NCBI GenBank assembly: GCA_016713025.1
Contig: JADJPZ010000004.1
Span: 1,364,001-1,428,000 of the forward strand
DNA: 64,000 bases
From: Saprospiraceae bacterium
GTDB lineage: Bacteria; Bacteroidota; Bacteroidia; Chitinophagales; Saprospiraceae
Direction of reading: 5' to 3'
In this document: one piece after another, positions 56,122-64,000 of the stretch
Position numbering within the stretch: the stretch's first letter is position 1
Layout of the letters: each line of letters opens with the position of its first letter
Notes under the pieces: generated by a model
Databases searched by the model: none
Told to the model about the DNA's origin: nothing
Seen by the model: the letters and a program-made list of their open reading frames with translations, nothing else
Program-made: the position numbers and the translations under genes

Positions 56122-58245
56122 TCAGAAAATCCGATATGCAATAAACGCTCCAATATATGCCAATAAGCCCATAAATAAAAATTGAATAATTGGCCATTTC
56201 CATGTATTGGTTTCTTTTTTTGTCACTGCCAGTGTACTCATACATTGCAAGGCAAAAACATAAAATACAATCAGTGCAATAGAAGTCTTCCTGTCATAGA
56301 GTTTTTGTCCTGTTTCAGGTCTGATTTCATCTGCCATTTTCTGCCTGATGGTTTTTTCATCGCTATCACTTCCCAGACTGTAGATAGTGGACATTGTTCC
56401 AACAAATACTTCTCTGGCAGCAAAAGAAGTAATCAAAGCCACCCCGATTTTCCAATCAAATCCTAAGGGAGAAATCAAAGTTTCCATAGATTTTCCGGCA
56501 ATACCAATATAGGAAGCTTCTAATTTCATAGATGCCGATAGATTTTCTTCATCTTCCTGTGTCAATCCTAAAGAATCCGAAATGATGGAAGCCTCTCTTT
56601 CTGCATTTATAAAATTGTCACCGGGACCAAAACTCGCTAAAAAATATAAAACCAATGATATGACAATAATGATCTGTCCGGCTCCTGCTATAAATGACAG
56701 CACTTTTTCTTTGACATTGACCGCAATATTTCTCCATACGGGTGGTTTGTAATGTGGCAATTCTATCATCAAAAATGAAGAAGTTTCTGATTTAATCAAG
56801 TACTTAAAGGCCAGTCCCGAAACCAAAGCCGCAATGATACCCAGCAAATACAAGCCCATAAACACTAAGCCTTGTAAATTGAGAAAACCAAAAACTGCTT
56901 CAGGTGGCACAACAAATCCGATCAGTACAGCATAAACCGGCAATCTTGCCGAACAACTAATCAAAGGACTCACAAGGATAGTAATCAATCTTTCTTTCGT
57001 ATTGCTGATAGTTCGCGCAGCCATGATAGCAGGTATAGCGCATGCTCCGCTCGAAATCAGGGACACCATACTCCTGCCATTCATTCCAAACTTCTGCAAT
57101 AAGCCATCAAACATATATACTACCCTACTCATATAACCAGACTCCTCAAGTATAGAGATAAGTAAAAAGAGGATAGCTATCTGTGGTACAAAAACCAACA
57201 CACCTGCTAATCCCGGCAACAAGCCATGTATCAACATACCTGAAAACCAGGATTCCGGCAATATTTTATCCAAAAACTCTGAAGCCATGGCAAATCCCTC
57301 TTCAATCTTATCCATAGGGTACGTCGCCCAACTGAAAATGGCTTGAAAAACAAAAATCATTATCAAAAAAAATATGAATGGCCCTATAAACCTATGAGTC
57401 ACCCATCTATCGATGGTGTCAGTAAGTGATAACTGAGTATTTTTACTTTTTTGCACTACTTTTGAAGCAATCTGTGCATTTTCATTGTATCTCATCATCA
57501 CTTCTTCGACTTGTGATCTGATATCTTCAAAATGATGCCTACTCACTACTTTTTCGATCCGCAATTTGTCACTCTCCGAGATATAGTCCAACCACTCATA
57601 ATGATGGGCAATAAGTTTTGCATGATAATGACTCGGGCTTTGCAATGTCTGATAGATATCAGAAACAACATCCTTTACTTTGGCTGAAGGAACAAATGCT
57701 GTTTCGTTTACAGGTCGGGGCTCAAATTTTGAAATGTAATCACTCAAACTCTTTTTTAATACGTCAAGATTTATATTGTTTCTGAGAGATATGGGAATGA
57801 TCGGGCATTGCAGATAATCTTTTAAAGGTATTGTATTAATTGCTTCAGGTCCGGCATCGAGCAAATCTACCATATTTAAAACAAAAATCATTGGAATGCC
57901 CAAATCCTTAATCTGACTTGCAAACAGCAAATGTTTTTCAAGTTGAGTAACATCTGCCACAAATACGATAAAATCAGGAAAATCCTTGTTCTCTTTGTTA
58001 GTCAGAATATTTATGACAATCTTTTCTTCTGTTGAATTAGGAAAAGTGCTGTACGTACCGGGCAGGTCGATGATTTCAGCTACCTTATTATCACTAAAAT
58101 AATATTCACCAGATTTTTTATCTACAGTTACACCGGGAAAATTAGAAACTTGCTGATTTAGACCAGTGAGATAATTAAATAATGATGATTTTCCAGAGTT
58201 AGGATTGCCGGCAAGGCCTATTTTAAGTATATTTGTATTATTCAT
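56122..58245 (-). CDS. feoB: Ferrous iron transporter FeoB
   Basis: The protein has 707 residues. The N-terminal G domain has G1 GNPNSGKSSLFNYLTG, G3 DLPGTYSTF and G4 NMVD, then a GDI-like helical domain to about residue 260. The membrane part contains two Gate motifs: LVSPLISCSARLPVYAVLIG in the first, and TSFAAREVFVGTMSTIYSLG in the second. It takes up Fe2+ across the inner membrane. Its start overlaps the feoA stop by four bases, so the two genes are coupled. There is no feoC. Confidence 0.97.
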   Translation of the reverse strand: MNNTNILKIGLAGNPNSGKSSLFNYLTGLNQQVSNFPGVTVDKKSGEYYFSDNKVAEIIDLPGTYSTFPNSTEEKIVINILTNKENKDFPDFIVFVADVTQLEKHLLFASQIKDLGIPMIFVLNMVDLLDAGPEAINTIPLKDYLQCPIIPISLRNNINLDVLKKSLSDYISKFEPRPVNETAFVPSAKVKDVVSDIYQTLQSPSHYHAKLIAHHYEWLDYISESDKLRIEKVVSRHHFEDIRSQVEEVMMRYNENAQIASKVVQKSKNTQLSLTDTIDRWVTHRFIGPFIFFLIMIFVFQAIFSWATYPMDKIEEGFAMASEFLDKILPESWFSGMLIHGLLPGLAGVLVFVPQIAILFLLISILEESGYMSRVVYMFDGLLQKFGMNGRSMVSLISSGACAIPAIMAARTISNTKERLITILVSPLISCSARLPVYAVLIGFVVPPEAVFGFLNLQGLVFMGLYLLGIIAALVSGLAFKYLIKSETSSFLMIELPHYKPPVWRNIAVNVKEKVLSFIAGAGQIIIVISLVLYFLASFGPGDNFINAEREASIISDSLGLTQEDEENLSASMKLEASYIGIAGKSMETLISPLGFDWKIGVALITSFAAREVFVGTMSTIYSLGSDSDEKTIRQKMADEIRPETGQKLYDRKTSIALIVFYVFALQCMSTLAVTKKETNTWKWPIIQFLFMGLLAYIGAFIAYRIF

Positions 58246-58469
58246 ATTTGCGGCTCCACGATTATTTGGTCTGCTTCCTTTTTTCTCAGTCCAATATGAT
58301 AATTTTCCATTTTGACATAATAAGCATCACCAAAAGGTGATCGTCTGATCATGGTAATTTTTTTGTCTGGCATGATACCGTGCGTTAGTATTTTGCAAGC
58401 CATGACGCCATCCTTAATTTGTAATATCTTTCCTGTTTGTCCAGGGCGTAATAATGATAATGCAACCAT
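58242..58469 (-). CDS. feoA: Ferrous iron transport accessory protein FeoA
   Basis: The protein has 75 residues, a single SH3-like FeoA domain: ALSLLRPGQTGKILQIKDGV, ILTHGIMPDKKITMIRRSPF and YHIGLRKKEADQIIV. It supports FeoB-mediated Fe2+ uptake. A minus-strand TAAATTTG box (complement of 58497-58504) lies about 28 bp upstream of the ATG. No clear Fur box was recognised. Confidence 0.95.
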   Translation of the reverse strand: MVALSLLRPGQTGKILQIKDGVMACKILTHGIMPDKKITMIRRSPFGDAYYVKMENYHIGLRKKEADQIIVEPQI

Positions 58470-58496
58470 TTATAAAATTAGACTAAATATAAATTG

Positions 58497-58504
58497 CAAA
58501 TTTA
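58497..58504 (-). promoter_or_regulatory. Candidate -7 promoter box for feoAB
   Basis: TAAATTTG on the minus strand matches TAnnTTTG, 28-35 bp upstream of the feoA start. The -33 element is not clear. Confidence 0.45.
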
Positions 58505-58596
58505 AGGAAAACTTATTTTAAACCTATTCTGAAGTAGCAATTAATTCCAAAAATTAGATTTGATGTATAATTTTTTTGCCTACTTCAAGACATCTT

Positions 58597-60879
58597 TTAT
58601 CTGACAAGGGTACAATGCCCTTTCAGCAACTGTCTATCCCCTTTGACATCTATATATTCCAACAAATAGGCATAAACACCGGGAGATGCTATTTCACCAT
58701 TATTATTTCTTTGACCATTCCACCCTACTTCAGATTCATCGGTATAGAATATCCTGTCGCCCCATCTGTTCCAGATTGTAAAATTATAATTTCTGACACC
58801 AATAAATGACCCTACAGGTATAAAGACATCATTCAGTCCGTCATTATTGGGCGTAAAAGCATTGGGCATAAATAATTTTACAATGGGATAGATAGGAATC
58901 ACTGCTGTAGCAGTATCTGAACACCCGGAAGGATGTAACACTATCTGCTGAACATTAAATACTCCGGTATCACGAAATGTAAAAGTCGGATTTCTGATCA
59001 AAGATGTTCCAAGGCTATCAAATTTCCATAAATATGCCACACCACCAGTCGATTTATCCATAAAATCGACTTTATTATTCAAAAGACTCGGTTCCTCAGG
59101 AGAAAAAGTAAATCCGGCCACTGGACTTGGTACTACTTTGATGAGGCTTGGCCATGTTTTAAATGTTTCACAGCCGATAGGCGAAGTCACTTTCAATTTG
59201 ATAGTATATGTGCCAATATCCGTAAATAAATGGGTAGGGCTGAATTCAGTACTTGTTTTGCCATCTCCAAATTCCCACAAAAGCTTATATGTTTCATCTA
59301 TGGGTTTGCTTAGGTTGTCAAAAAAAATATTTGCCGGCTGGCATCCCGTAAATGTATTTGGTTCAATAACAATCAAAGATGGTACAGGAAAATAATTAAT
59401 AACTTTTATGGTCGTATCCCTGCATTTATTGACATCTTCAGCTATCAATCTGACCGACTTTAATCCAGGGTTTTCAAATTCAAACTTGGGATTTTCCAGA
59501 TTTGAAACACCTTCATCTGCAAATCGCCATGAAAATTTTTCGATAGCTCCGGCACCGCTAACTGATTCATTTTTAAATATGACAGGACCTGAGACACATG
59601 TATCGAACGAAAATTTATATTCGGTATTGATGGAAGGATATACATTTACTGTAATCGTTGCTGTATCAGAACACTCTGCCAAAGCAGGAAGATCTTTGTT
59701 CAAAATCATGGTAGCTTTGTACACTCCCAGTCCGGGAAAAGTGACAGAAACGTTACGGGTATTATAAATTTGTTTCTGGCCTCTGATATCAAATTCCCAA
59801 TAGTAATTTTGGATAAACCGTGTATCTGTACTCAAATTTAAAAAATCAATGGTAAATGCTCCACAGCTATTGACATTATATTGGCCGGCGTTTTCTAGTT
59901 GTGCCTGGAGATCTGCTTTTACTGCTACTTCACATGTAGTGACGTTGAACTGAAAATCTCTTTTCAAAGTACCTAACAATACACCATTCCGATATTCTTT
60001 GACACATACACCTACTACGTATTGACCTAATAAATTGGGAACACCACCGATAATACCTGTCACCGGATCGAGATTCACCACAGGATTGCCTCCCATAGGT
60101 GTATTAAAAGAAAACAATGGAGATTGAAAAACTACTTCCTGATAAGGTGGAAGACAATTTTGCGGGTTTGGGGTCACACCCGTACACGCAGTTGGCGATC
60201 CGGGAGTAGTGGCACCATCTGTACCTCCTGCAGTTACGGGCGAACAAAACTCGTATACAAGACTGTCACCATCAATATCTCTTGCCGAATGATTGAAATT
60301 TATTTCTCTGTTTACACAAATGACTACAGGCGGAAAATTATTAAATACAGGACTATTATTGCATACTCTTTGTGCTGCAGCTGTTATTTCTGTAGTAAAT
60401 GCGGCACCTGTCCCTCCCGGATTTACAATATTCAAAATGGTATTATTCCTGCAGCATCTTTGATAGGAAATCAGATAATTCTCATTGATGATAGGTAATC
60501 TGACTGTAAAAGTATAAACTCCTCTTTGAACACCTACATTGACAGGAACCAATATACAGGGATTATTTGTAGCAATATCTATATCTGTCACATTTTCTAC
60601 TCTTATACCTGCTACTACTCTTTCAAATCGCCAACTGCCCGCACTTCCTCTGTAAATTCCAAAACTTGTTGGATTATCAAACTGAGCTCCTCCGCTTCTT
60701 GAGTCCCGGTACATTGTAAATATGATTTCATACTCTATTTCATTCCTGATACTATCTCTACCTATACATTTATAAATGACATCTCCCCCAATGATATGCA
60801 ATGCATAAGTTTGACCTACCCAAAAGGTGGTCATAAAAAGTGAAATTAAAAATATAACTCTTAAAATCCTTTGCATCAT
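58597..60879 (-). CDS. Large exported PKD-domain protein with gliding-motility-type C-terminal domain
   Basis: The protein has 760 residues. A signal peptide (VIFLISLFMTTFWVGQTYA) leads into an N-terminal region with LHIIGGDVIYKCIG, then several PKD-like domains (YYWEFDIRGQKQIY, FSWRFADEGVSNLENPKFEF, LLWEFGDGKTSTEFSPTHLF). The C-terminal domain is LFMPNAFTPNNDGLNDVF, then FTIWNRWGDRIFYTDESEVG and GVYAYLLEYIDVKGDRQLLK, the CHU_C/gliding-associated type B signal of T9SS cargo. It should be secreted by T9SS. Ligand and role are unknown; adhesion is typical for such proteins. Confidence 0.92.
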   Translation of the reverse strand: MMQRILRVIFLISLFMTTFWVGQTYALHIIGGDVIYKCIGRDSIRNEIEYEIIFTMYRDSRSGGAQFDNPTSFGIYRGSAGSWRFERVVAGIRVENVTDIDIATNNPCILVPVNVGVQRGVYTFTVRLPIINENYLISYQRCCRNNTILNIVNPGGTGAAFTTEITAAAQRVCNNSPVFNNFPPVVICVNREINFNHSARDIDGDSLVYEFCSPVTAGGTDGATTPGSPTACTGVTPNPQNCLPPYQEVVFQSPLFSFNTPMGGNPVVNLDPVTGIIGGVPNLLGQYVVGVCVKEYRNGVLLGTLKRDFQFNVTTCEVAVKADLQAQLENAGQYNVNSCGAFTIDFLNLSTDTRFIQNYYWEFDIRGQKQIYNTRNVSVTFPGLGVYKATMILNKDLPALAECSDTATITVNVYPSINTEYKFSFDTCVSGPVIFKNESVSGAGAIEKFSWRFADEGVSNLENPKFEFENPGLKSVRLIAEDVNKCRDTTIKVINYFPVPSLIVIEPNTFTGCQPANIFFDNLSKPIDETYKLLWEFGDGKTSTEFSPTHLFTDIGTYTIKLKVTSPIGCETFKTWPSLIKVVPSPVAGFTFSPEEPSLLNNKVDFMDKSTGGVAYLWKFDSLGTSLIRNPTFTFRDTGVFNVQQIVLHPSGCSDTATAVIPIYPIVKLFMPNAFTPNNDGLNDVFIPVGSFIGVRNYNFTIWNRWGDRIFYTDESEVGWNGQRNNNGEIASPGVYAYLLEYIDVKGDRQLLKGHCTLVR

Positions 60880-61217
60880 ATTATTCTAGTGGGACTATTT
60901 TTTAAAAGTATGTATCTATCAACAAGATTTTGTCATTTTTTGTTGATTTAAAAATGTGATAATTGACTTTAAACTTGATTTTCCAACTAAGAGTGTATAT
61001 ATAAAATCTTAATTATCTGAAAATCAATATAACAAAATTCTAAATGTCAGGGCGAAGTTATAGTCAAAAGAAAATAGATTGCGAAAATTTTGATTTTAAT
61101 TCATTGAAAATGTGTTAATTAAAATTCTAAATTTTTGCAATCAAATTTACTTTAAGGATAATTTTATAAAGCTGCTATCAACAATTACTTTTACACCCTT
61201 AATTTATAAAAAGACAA
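60880..61217. other. 338-bp AT-rich intergenic region between divergent genes
   Basis: No gene or strong structure seen. It must hold promoters for both the PKD protein and the flippase-like gene; no full TTTG/TAnnTTTG pair stood out. Confidence 0.45.
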
Positions 61218-62276
61218 ATGTCAAAATCCAAGCTCAATATAAAACTGATCATCAACAGACTTATTTTGTTTATTTGCTTTGGTGTTTTGATGCATATTAT
61301 TTTTGTATTAACAACTACAGAGAGGGCACTTTTATTGTATCTGAATAAGCTCAGTATTTTTCACATACTTCTGATTATACTTCTCATGACCATACCTTGG
61401 CTGGGTTATTCTTTGAGGATAAAAATGTGGTCGGGCTTCTTAGGTGAAAAAATCAAGTACCAGGACGCATTAAAAATAGTTGTTACCGCTGACCTTGCAT
61501 CTGCATTGAGTCCAACTGCAGTTGGTGGGGCGCCAGTAAAGGCAGCTTTGCTACTCAATAGAGGTTTCAACCCTGGAAATGTCGGATTTATGTTGACATG
61601 GGGCATTATTGAGGATATTATTTTCTATTCTTCAGGCATTATATTAGCTATGTTTTTTTCAAAGGAATTAGTTTTTGATATTTATTATGCTACAATAAAT
61701 TTAATTATACATAATCAAATCATCTTCCTTATCTTACTTATTATTATTACCGGACTTATTTTGTTATCAAAATTTAAAATTTTACCCGATACATTAAAAC
61801 CGCTTCACTACCTTCCATATTCTTTCAAGCAAAAACTTTATGCATGGAATGAAAAATTCCGATACAGTATTAAAGAGATGCAAATCAATTTTCAAAAGGC
61901 TCTGGCTTTTGGCAAATTGCGCATGATCGCCGGAATGCTCATATTGATAATACAGTGGTTTGCAAAATTTTCGGTTTTGGCAGTACTCCTTCATGCATTT
62001 GACATAGATTTTGAAACAATACAAATATACATCAGACAGTGGGTGGTATATGTTACCATGCTTTTTATCCCAACCCCCGGAGCTTCCGGAGGAGCTGAGG
62101 CATCTTTTATATTGATTTTCGGAAAGAGTATACCTTCTGAAATCTCTTTTTTGATAGTTTCTTTATGGAGATTTTTTACTTATTATTATATGTTGATAGC
62201 AAGTGTAACTTTATATACCATCATTTCATTTTTTCAAAAGATGGAAGGTGAAATTGAGATAGAAGTTAAAGATTAA
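61218..62276 (+). CDS. Lysylphosphatidylglycerol synthase TM-region family (UPF0104) membrane protein
   Basis: The protein has 352 residues, with about eight hydrophobic helices. Family landmarks: TADLASALSPTAVGGAPVKA near residues 92-111 and FIPTPGASGGAEASFILIF near the C-terminus. The MprF-type aminoacyl transferase domain is absent, so it matches the flippase-like half only. Proteins of this family are thought to translocate or organise lipids; the substrate here is unknown. Confidence 0.88.
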   Translation: MSKSKLNIKLIINRLILFICFGVLMHIIFVLTTTERALLLYLNKLSIFHILLIILLMTIPWLGYSLRIKMWSGFLGEKIKYQDALKIVVTADLASALSPTAVGGAPVKAALLLNRGFNPGNVGFMLTWGIIEDIIFYSSGIILAMFFSKELVFDIYYATINLIIHNQIIFLILLIIITGLILLSKFKILPDTLKPLHYLPYSFKQKLYAWNEKFRYSIKEMQINFQKALAFGKLRMIAGMLILIIQWFAKFSVLAVLLHAFDIDFETIQIYIRQWVVYVTMLFIPTPGASGGAEASFILIFGKSIPSEISFLIVSLWRFFTYYYMLIASVTLYTIISFFQKMEGEIEIEVKD

Positions 62277-62399
62277 TTCCATATCATTTTGGGCTGTGTC
62301 TATAAATAATTGCACTTATTTTAATGAATTTTTAAAGATATAAATGCTAATTTGAAGTAAATTCGGGTTAAGGGTTTTCAAAGTACTTCTTAATTAATA

Positions 62400-62564
62400 G
62401 GGGCGAAGCCCTGTAATCTTTGTAATCAGCGTCCCAAAACATATAATCAGGGGCGTTAGCCCTGTAATTTTAAAACAATTTCAGCATCATTAAAGATGTC
62501 AGAGCTACGCCCTTTATTATCAATTATTTAAGTTATTTTACGAAGATATCAGAGCTAACGCTCC
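62400..62564. repeat. Cluster of four REP-like palindromic units
   Basis: Units GGGGCGAAGCCCTGTAAT (62400) and GGGGCGTTAGCCCTGTAAT (62450) are direct. GTCAGAGCTACGCCC (62498) and ATCAGAGCTAACGCTCC (about 62548) are related units in inverse orientation. They are spaced about 50 bp apart, and each unit is itself a small hairpin. Confidence 0.65.
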
Positions 62565-62707
62565 TTCTTTTAATAAAATTATATAGTATATTATCCCTCT
62601 ACCCTGATTTTACTCCTATCGACTTGAGCTTAAACCACATTTGCTTCAATTCTCTTATCCCGAATCCACGTTAATTTAAATAAAATCAAATTTGGAGATT
62701 TGCTTCT

Positions 62708-62748
62708 TTCTCTCTGCCTGCATGTCCTTTGCATGCAGGCAGAGAGAA
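62708..62748. repeat. Perfect 17-bp-stem hairpin
   Basis: The left arm TTCTCTCTGCCTGCATG (62708-62724), a 7-nt loop and an exactly complementary right arm (62732-62748). No T-run follows. It lies between the flippase-like gene and the next promoter. Confidence 0.75.
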
Positions 62749-62797
62749 GAGCATTTACTCATGTGTACAATTTGTCACACTTTTACCTTCTTATACC

Positions 62798-62826
62798 TTT
62801 GATAAAACAACATTATTGTATATTTG
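62798..62826 (+). promoter_or_regulatory. Bacteroidota-type promoter for the phosphate transport genes
   Basis: TTTG (62798-62801), a 17-bp spacer and TATATTTG (62819-62826), a full match to TAnnTTTG. The ATG is at 62850, implying a leader under 20 nt. Confidence 0.62.
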
Positions 62827-62849
62827 CCCGATTTTTACAATTTAAATTT

Positions 62850-63497
62850 ATGATTCTCAACAACATCATCAGGGCTTTCCTCCCAAAGGATAAGGTTTTT
62901 TACGATATATTTGAAAATATTGCAGGCAATCTCAAGGACATGGGTTCTACTCTGAGAAAAGCAATGAATGAGCCCGACACGGCCAAAAGGGTAGCCTATC
63001 TTAAGAGCCTTGAAGACGGAGAACATAGAAATGATGAATATACCCATCAGATTTTTATTGAGTTGAGTAAAAATTTTATTACACCTTTTGATAGAGAAGA
63101 CATTCATTATCTTGCTACATCACTGGATGATATTGCAGATTATATGTATGCTTCATCCAAAAAAATTCTCAACTACAACATCAGCGAAATGGATGAATTT
63201 ATGAAAGAACTCGCAGATATCAATCACAAATCCATAAAAGCCCTTTCTGACGCTCTGCTGAAGCTGAGAAGTATGAAAAATGTCAGCCAGATCAAGCAGG
63301 ATTGTGTCATTATCAATAGTCTGGAAAATGCTGCAGACGATGCTTTGGATCGGGCAATCATTAATTTATTTGCAATAGAAAGAAATCCCGTAGACATTAT
63401 CAAGCTTAAGGATGTGTATGAGGATATGGAAACGATCTCTGATAAATGTGAAGATGCATCCAATGTGATAGAATCCATTATCATAAAATATGCCTGA
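62850..63497 (+). CDS. DUF47 / PhoU-like phosphate transport regulator
   Basis: The protein has 215 residues from the ATG at 62850; longer upstream starts would cross the promoter. All-helical PhoU-like protein with FYDIFENIAGNLKDMGSTL, DREDIHYLATSLDDIADYM and the DVYEDMETISDKCEDASNVI segment typical of DUF47 (metal-binding acidic patches). DUF47 proteins pair with PiT transporters and are thought to regulate them. The PiT gene starts 47 bp downstream. Confidence 0.92.
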   Translation: MILNNIIRAFLPKDKVFYDIFENIAGNLKDMGSTLRKAMNEPDTAKRVAYLKSLEDGEHRNDEYTHQIFIELSKNFITPFDREDIHYLATSLDDIADYMYASSKKILNYNISEMDEFMKELADINHKSIKALSDALLKLRSMKNVSQIKQDCVIINSLENAADDALDRAIINLFAIERNPVDIIKLKDVYEDMETISDKCEDASNVIESIIIKYA

Positions 63498-63544
63498 CCA
63501 TCAATTGGCCAATATAAGATTTATCCAGCACAAAGCCTGACCCT

Positions 63545-64000
63545 ATGATTCTGTTGATTATTATTATTATCTTAGCTTTAATTTTTGACTACATCAATGG
63601 TTTTCATGATGCTGCCAACTCCATCGCAACAGTGGTCTCGACCAAAGTACTTACACCATTTCAGGCAGTGGCATGGGCTGCTTTTTTCAATTTTGTCGCA
63701 TTTTTTATATTCAAGGATCATGGTGTGGCCAATACCATCGCAAAAACTGTAAACGAAGGCACCAACGCTGAAGGTATACCATACATCACGCTCACAGTCA
63801 TCCTTGCCGGACTGATTGCTGCTATATTCTGGAACTTGCTGACTTGGTGGTATGGCATTCCATCATCTTCATCACACACATTGATAGGTGGTTTTGCTGG
63901 AGCAGCTATTGCTCATACCGGATTTGAGTCCATCAACTCAGGTAAAATCATTCAGATTGCAAGCTTTATAGTTCTGGCACCGGCTTTGGGGATGGTCATC
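63545..64000 (+). CDS. PiT-family inorganic phosphate transporter (C-terminus beyond window)
   Basis: 152 N-terminal residues are visible from the ATG at 63545. The PiT signature IFDYINGFHDAANSIATVVS and the second half-motif WWYGIPSSSSHTLIGGFAGA identify the family. It imports phosphate (as metal phosphate) by proton or sodium symport. Together with DUF47 it forms a low-affinity phosphate uptake unit. Confidence 0.95.
   Translation, partial: MILLIIIIILALIFDYINGFHDAANSIATVVSTKVLTPFQAVAWAAFFNFVAFFIFKDHGVANTIAKTVNEGTNAEGIPYITLTVILAGLIAAIFWNLLTWWYGIPSSSSHTLIGGFAGAAIAHTGFESINSGKIIQIASFIVLAPALGMVI

Larger units (their letters stand above)
62277..62849. other. 573-bp intergenic region with REP-like cluster, hairpin and promoter
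   Basis: No gene. It contains four short palindromic units (62400-62564), a 17-bp perfect hairpin (62708-62748) and a promoter for the next operon (62798-62826), each listed separately. Confidence 0.6.

Noticed and set aside
1..64000. CRISPR arrays, tRNAs and rRNAs
   Set aside because: No regularly spaced identical repeats and no tRNA T-arm-type or rRNA-like segments were found when reading both strands; a tRNAscan/Infernal run would be decisive.

Overview
The window comes from an AT-rich bacterium of the phylum Bacteroidota, probably a Saprospiria- or Chitinophagia-like environmental lineage (the class is inference). The support is: type IX secretion (T9SS) C-terminal domains on an amine oxidase and a beta-propeller protein, a gliding-motility-type C-terminal domain on a large PKD protein, a SusC/TonB-type receptor with a carboxypeptidase-like N-domain, a long Bacteroidota-style LepB, and TAnnTTTG promoter boxes. 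I see no rRNA, tRNA or CRISPR array.

Layout. 1-5545: two SulP anion permeases, the second followed by a beta-carbonic anhydrase, with an intact IS30-family element and two small secreted proteins between them. 5983-18846: an amine/guanidine accessory region with three paralogous lipoprotein agmatine-deiminase-family enzymes, a LytS/LytTR two-component pair, a membrane-anchored AraC-type regulator and two flavin amine oxidases, one of which also carries a T9SS tail. Two toxin-antitoxin modules sit inside this region between three copies of a roughly 115-125 bp direct repeat. 18882-20928: an outer-membrane-type gene split by an IS3-family element with a clean 4-bp target duplication. 22144-26747: a universal stress protein, a Ca2+/Na+ exchanger and a P2-type Ca2+ ATPase. 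26945-30806: PnuC, signal peptidase I, a beta-propeller protein and a DUF1684-type lipoprotein. 31129-35778: a GltD-like/ferredoxin protein plus KorA and KorB. 35909-38041: a COG0523 GTPase, a sirtuin and a membrane protein. 38378-43293: a TonB receptor and an EF-G-like GTPase. 43571-54068 (all minus): a T9SS choice-of-anchor-B protein, PEP carboxylase, a degenerate pseudouridine synthase, DnaB and an LtaS-type sulfatase. 54539-64000: dihydroorotase, FeoAB, a gliding-type PKD protein, a flippase-like membrane protein, and a PhoU-like/PiT phosphate transport pair.

The genes suggest an aerobic or facultative heterotroph with inorganic-carbon handling (SulP, carbonic anhydrase, PEP carboxylase, 2-oxoacid:ferredoxin oxidoreductase) and an extracytoplasmic amine-processing capability. 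The intergenic spaces are unusually informative. They hold several dispersed repeats, a 206-bp inverted-repeat element, REP-like palindromes, and a row of four DnaA-box-like 9-mers at 10-11 bp spacing upstream of dnaB.

Four genes (korA, the TonB receptor, the LtaS-like sulfatase and the IS3 transposase) are each broken by a single-base length change in a short homopolymer. That pattern fits base-calling error at least as well as real pseudogenization.
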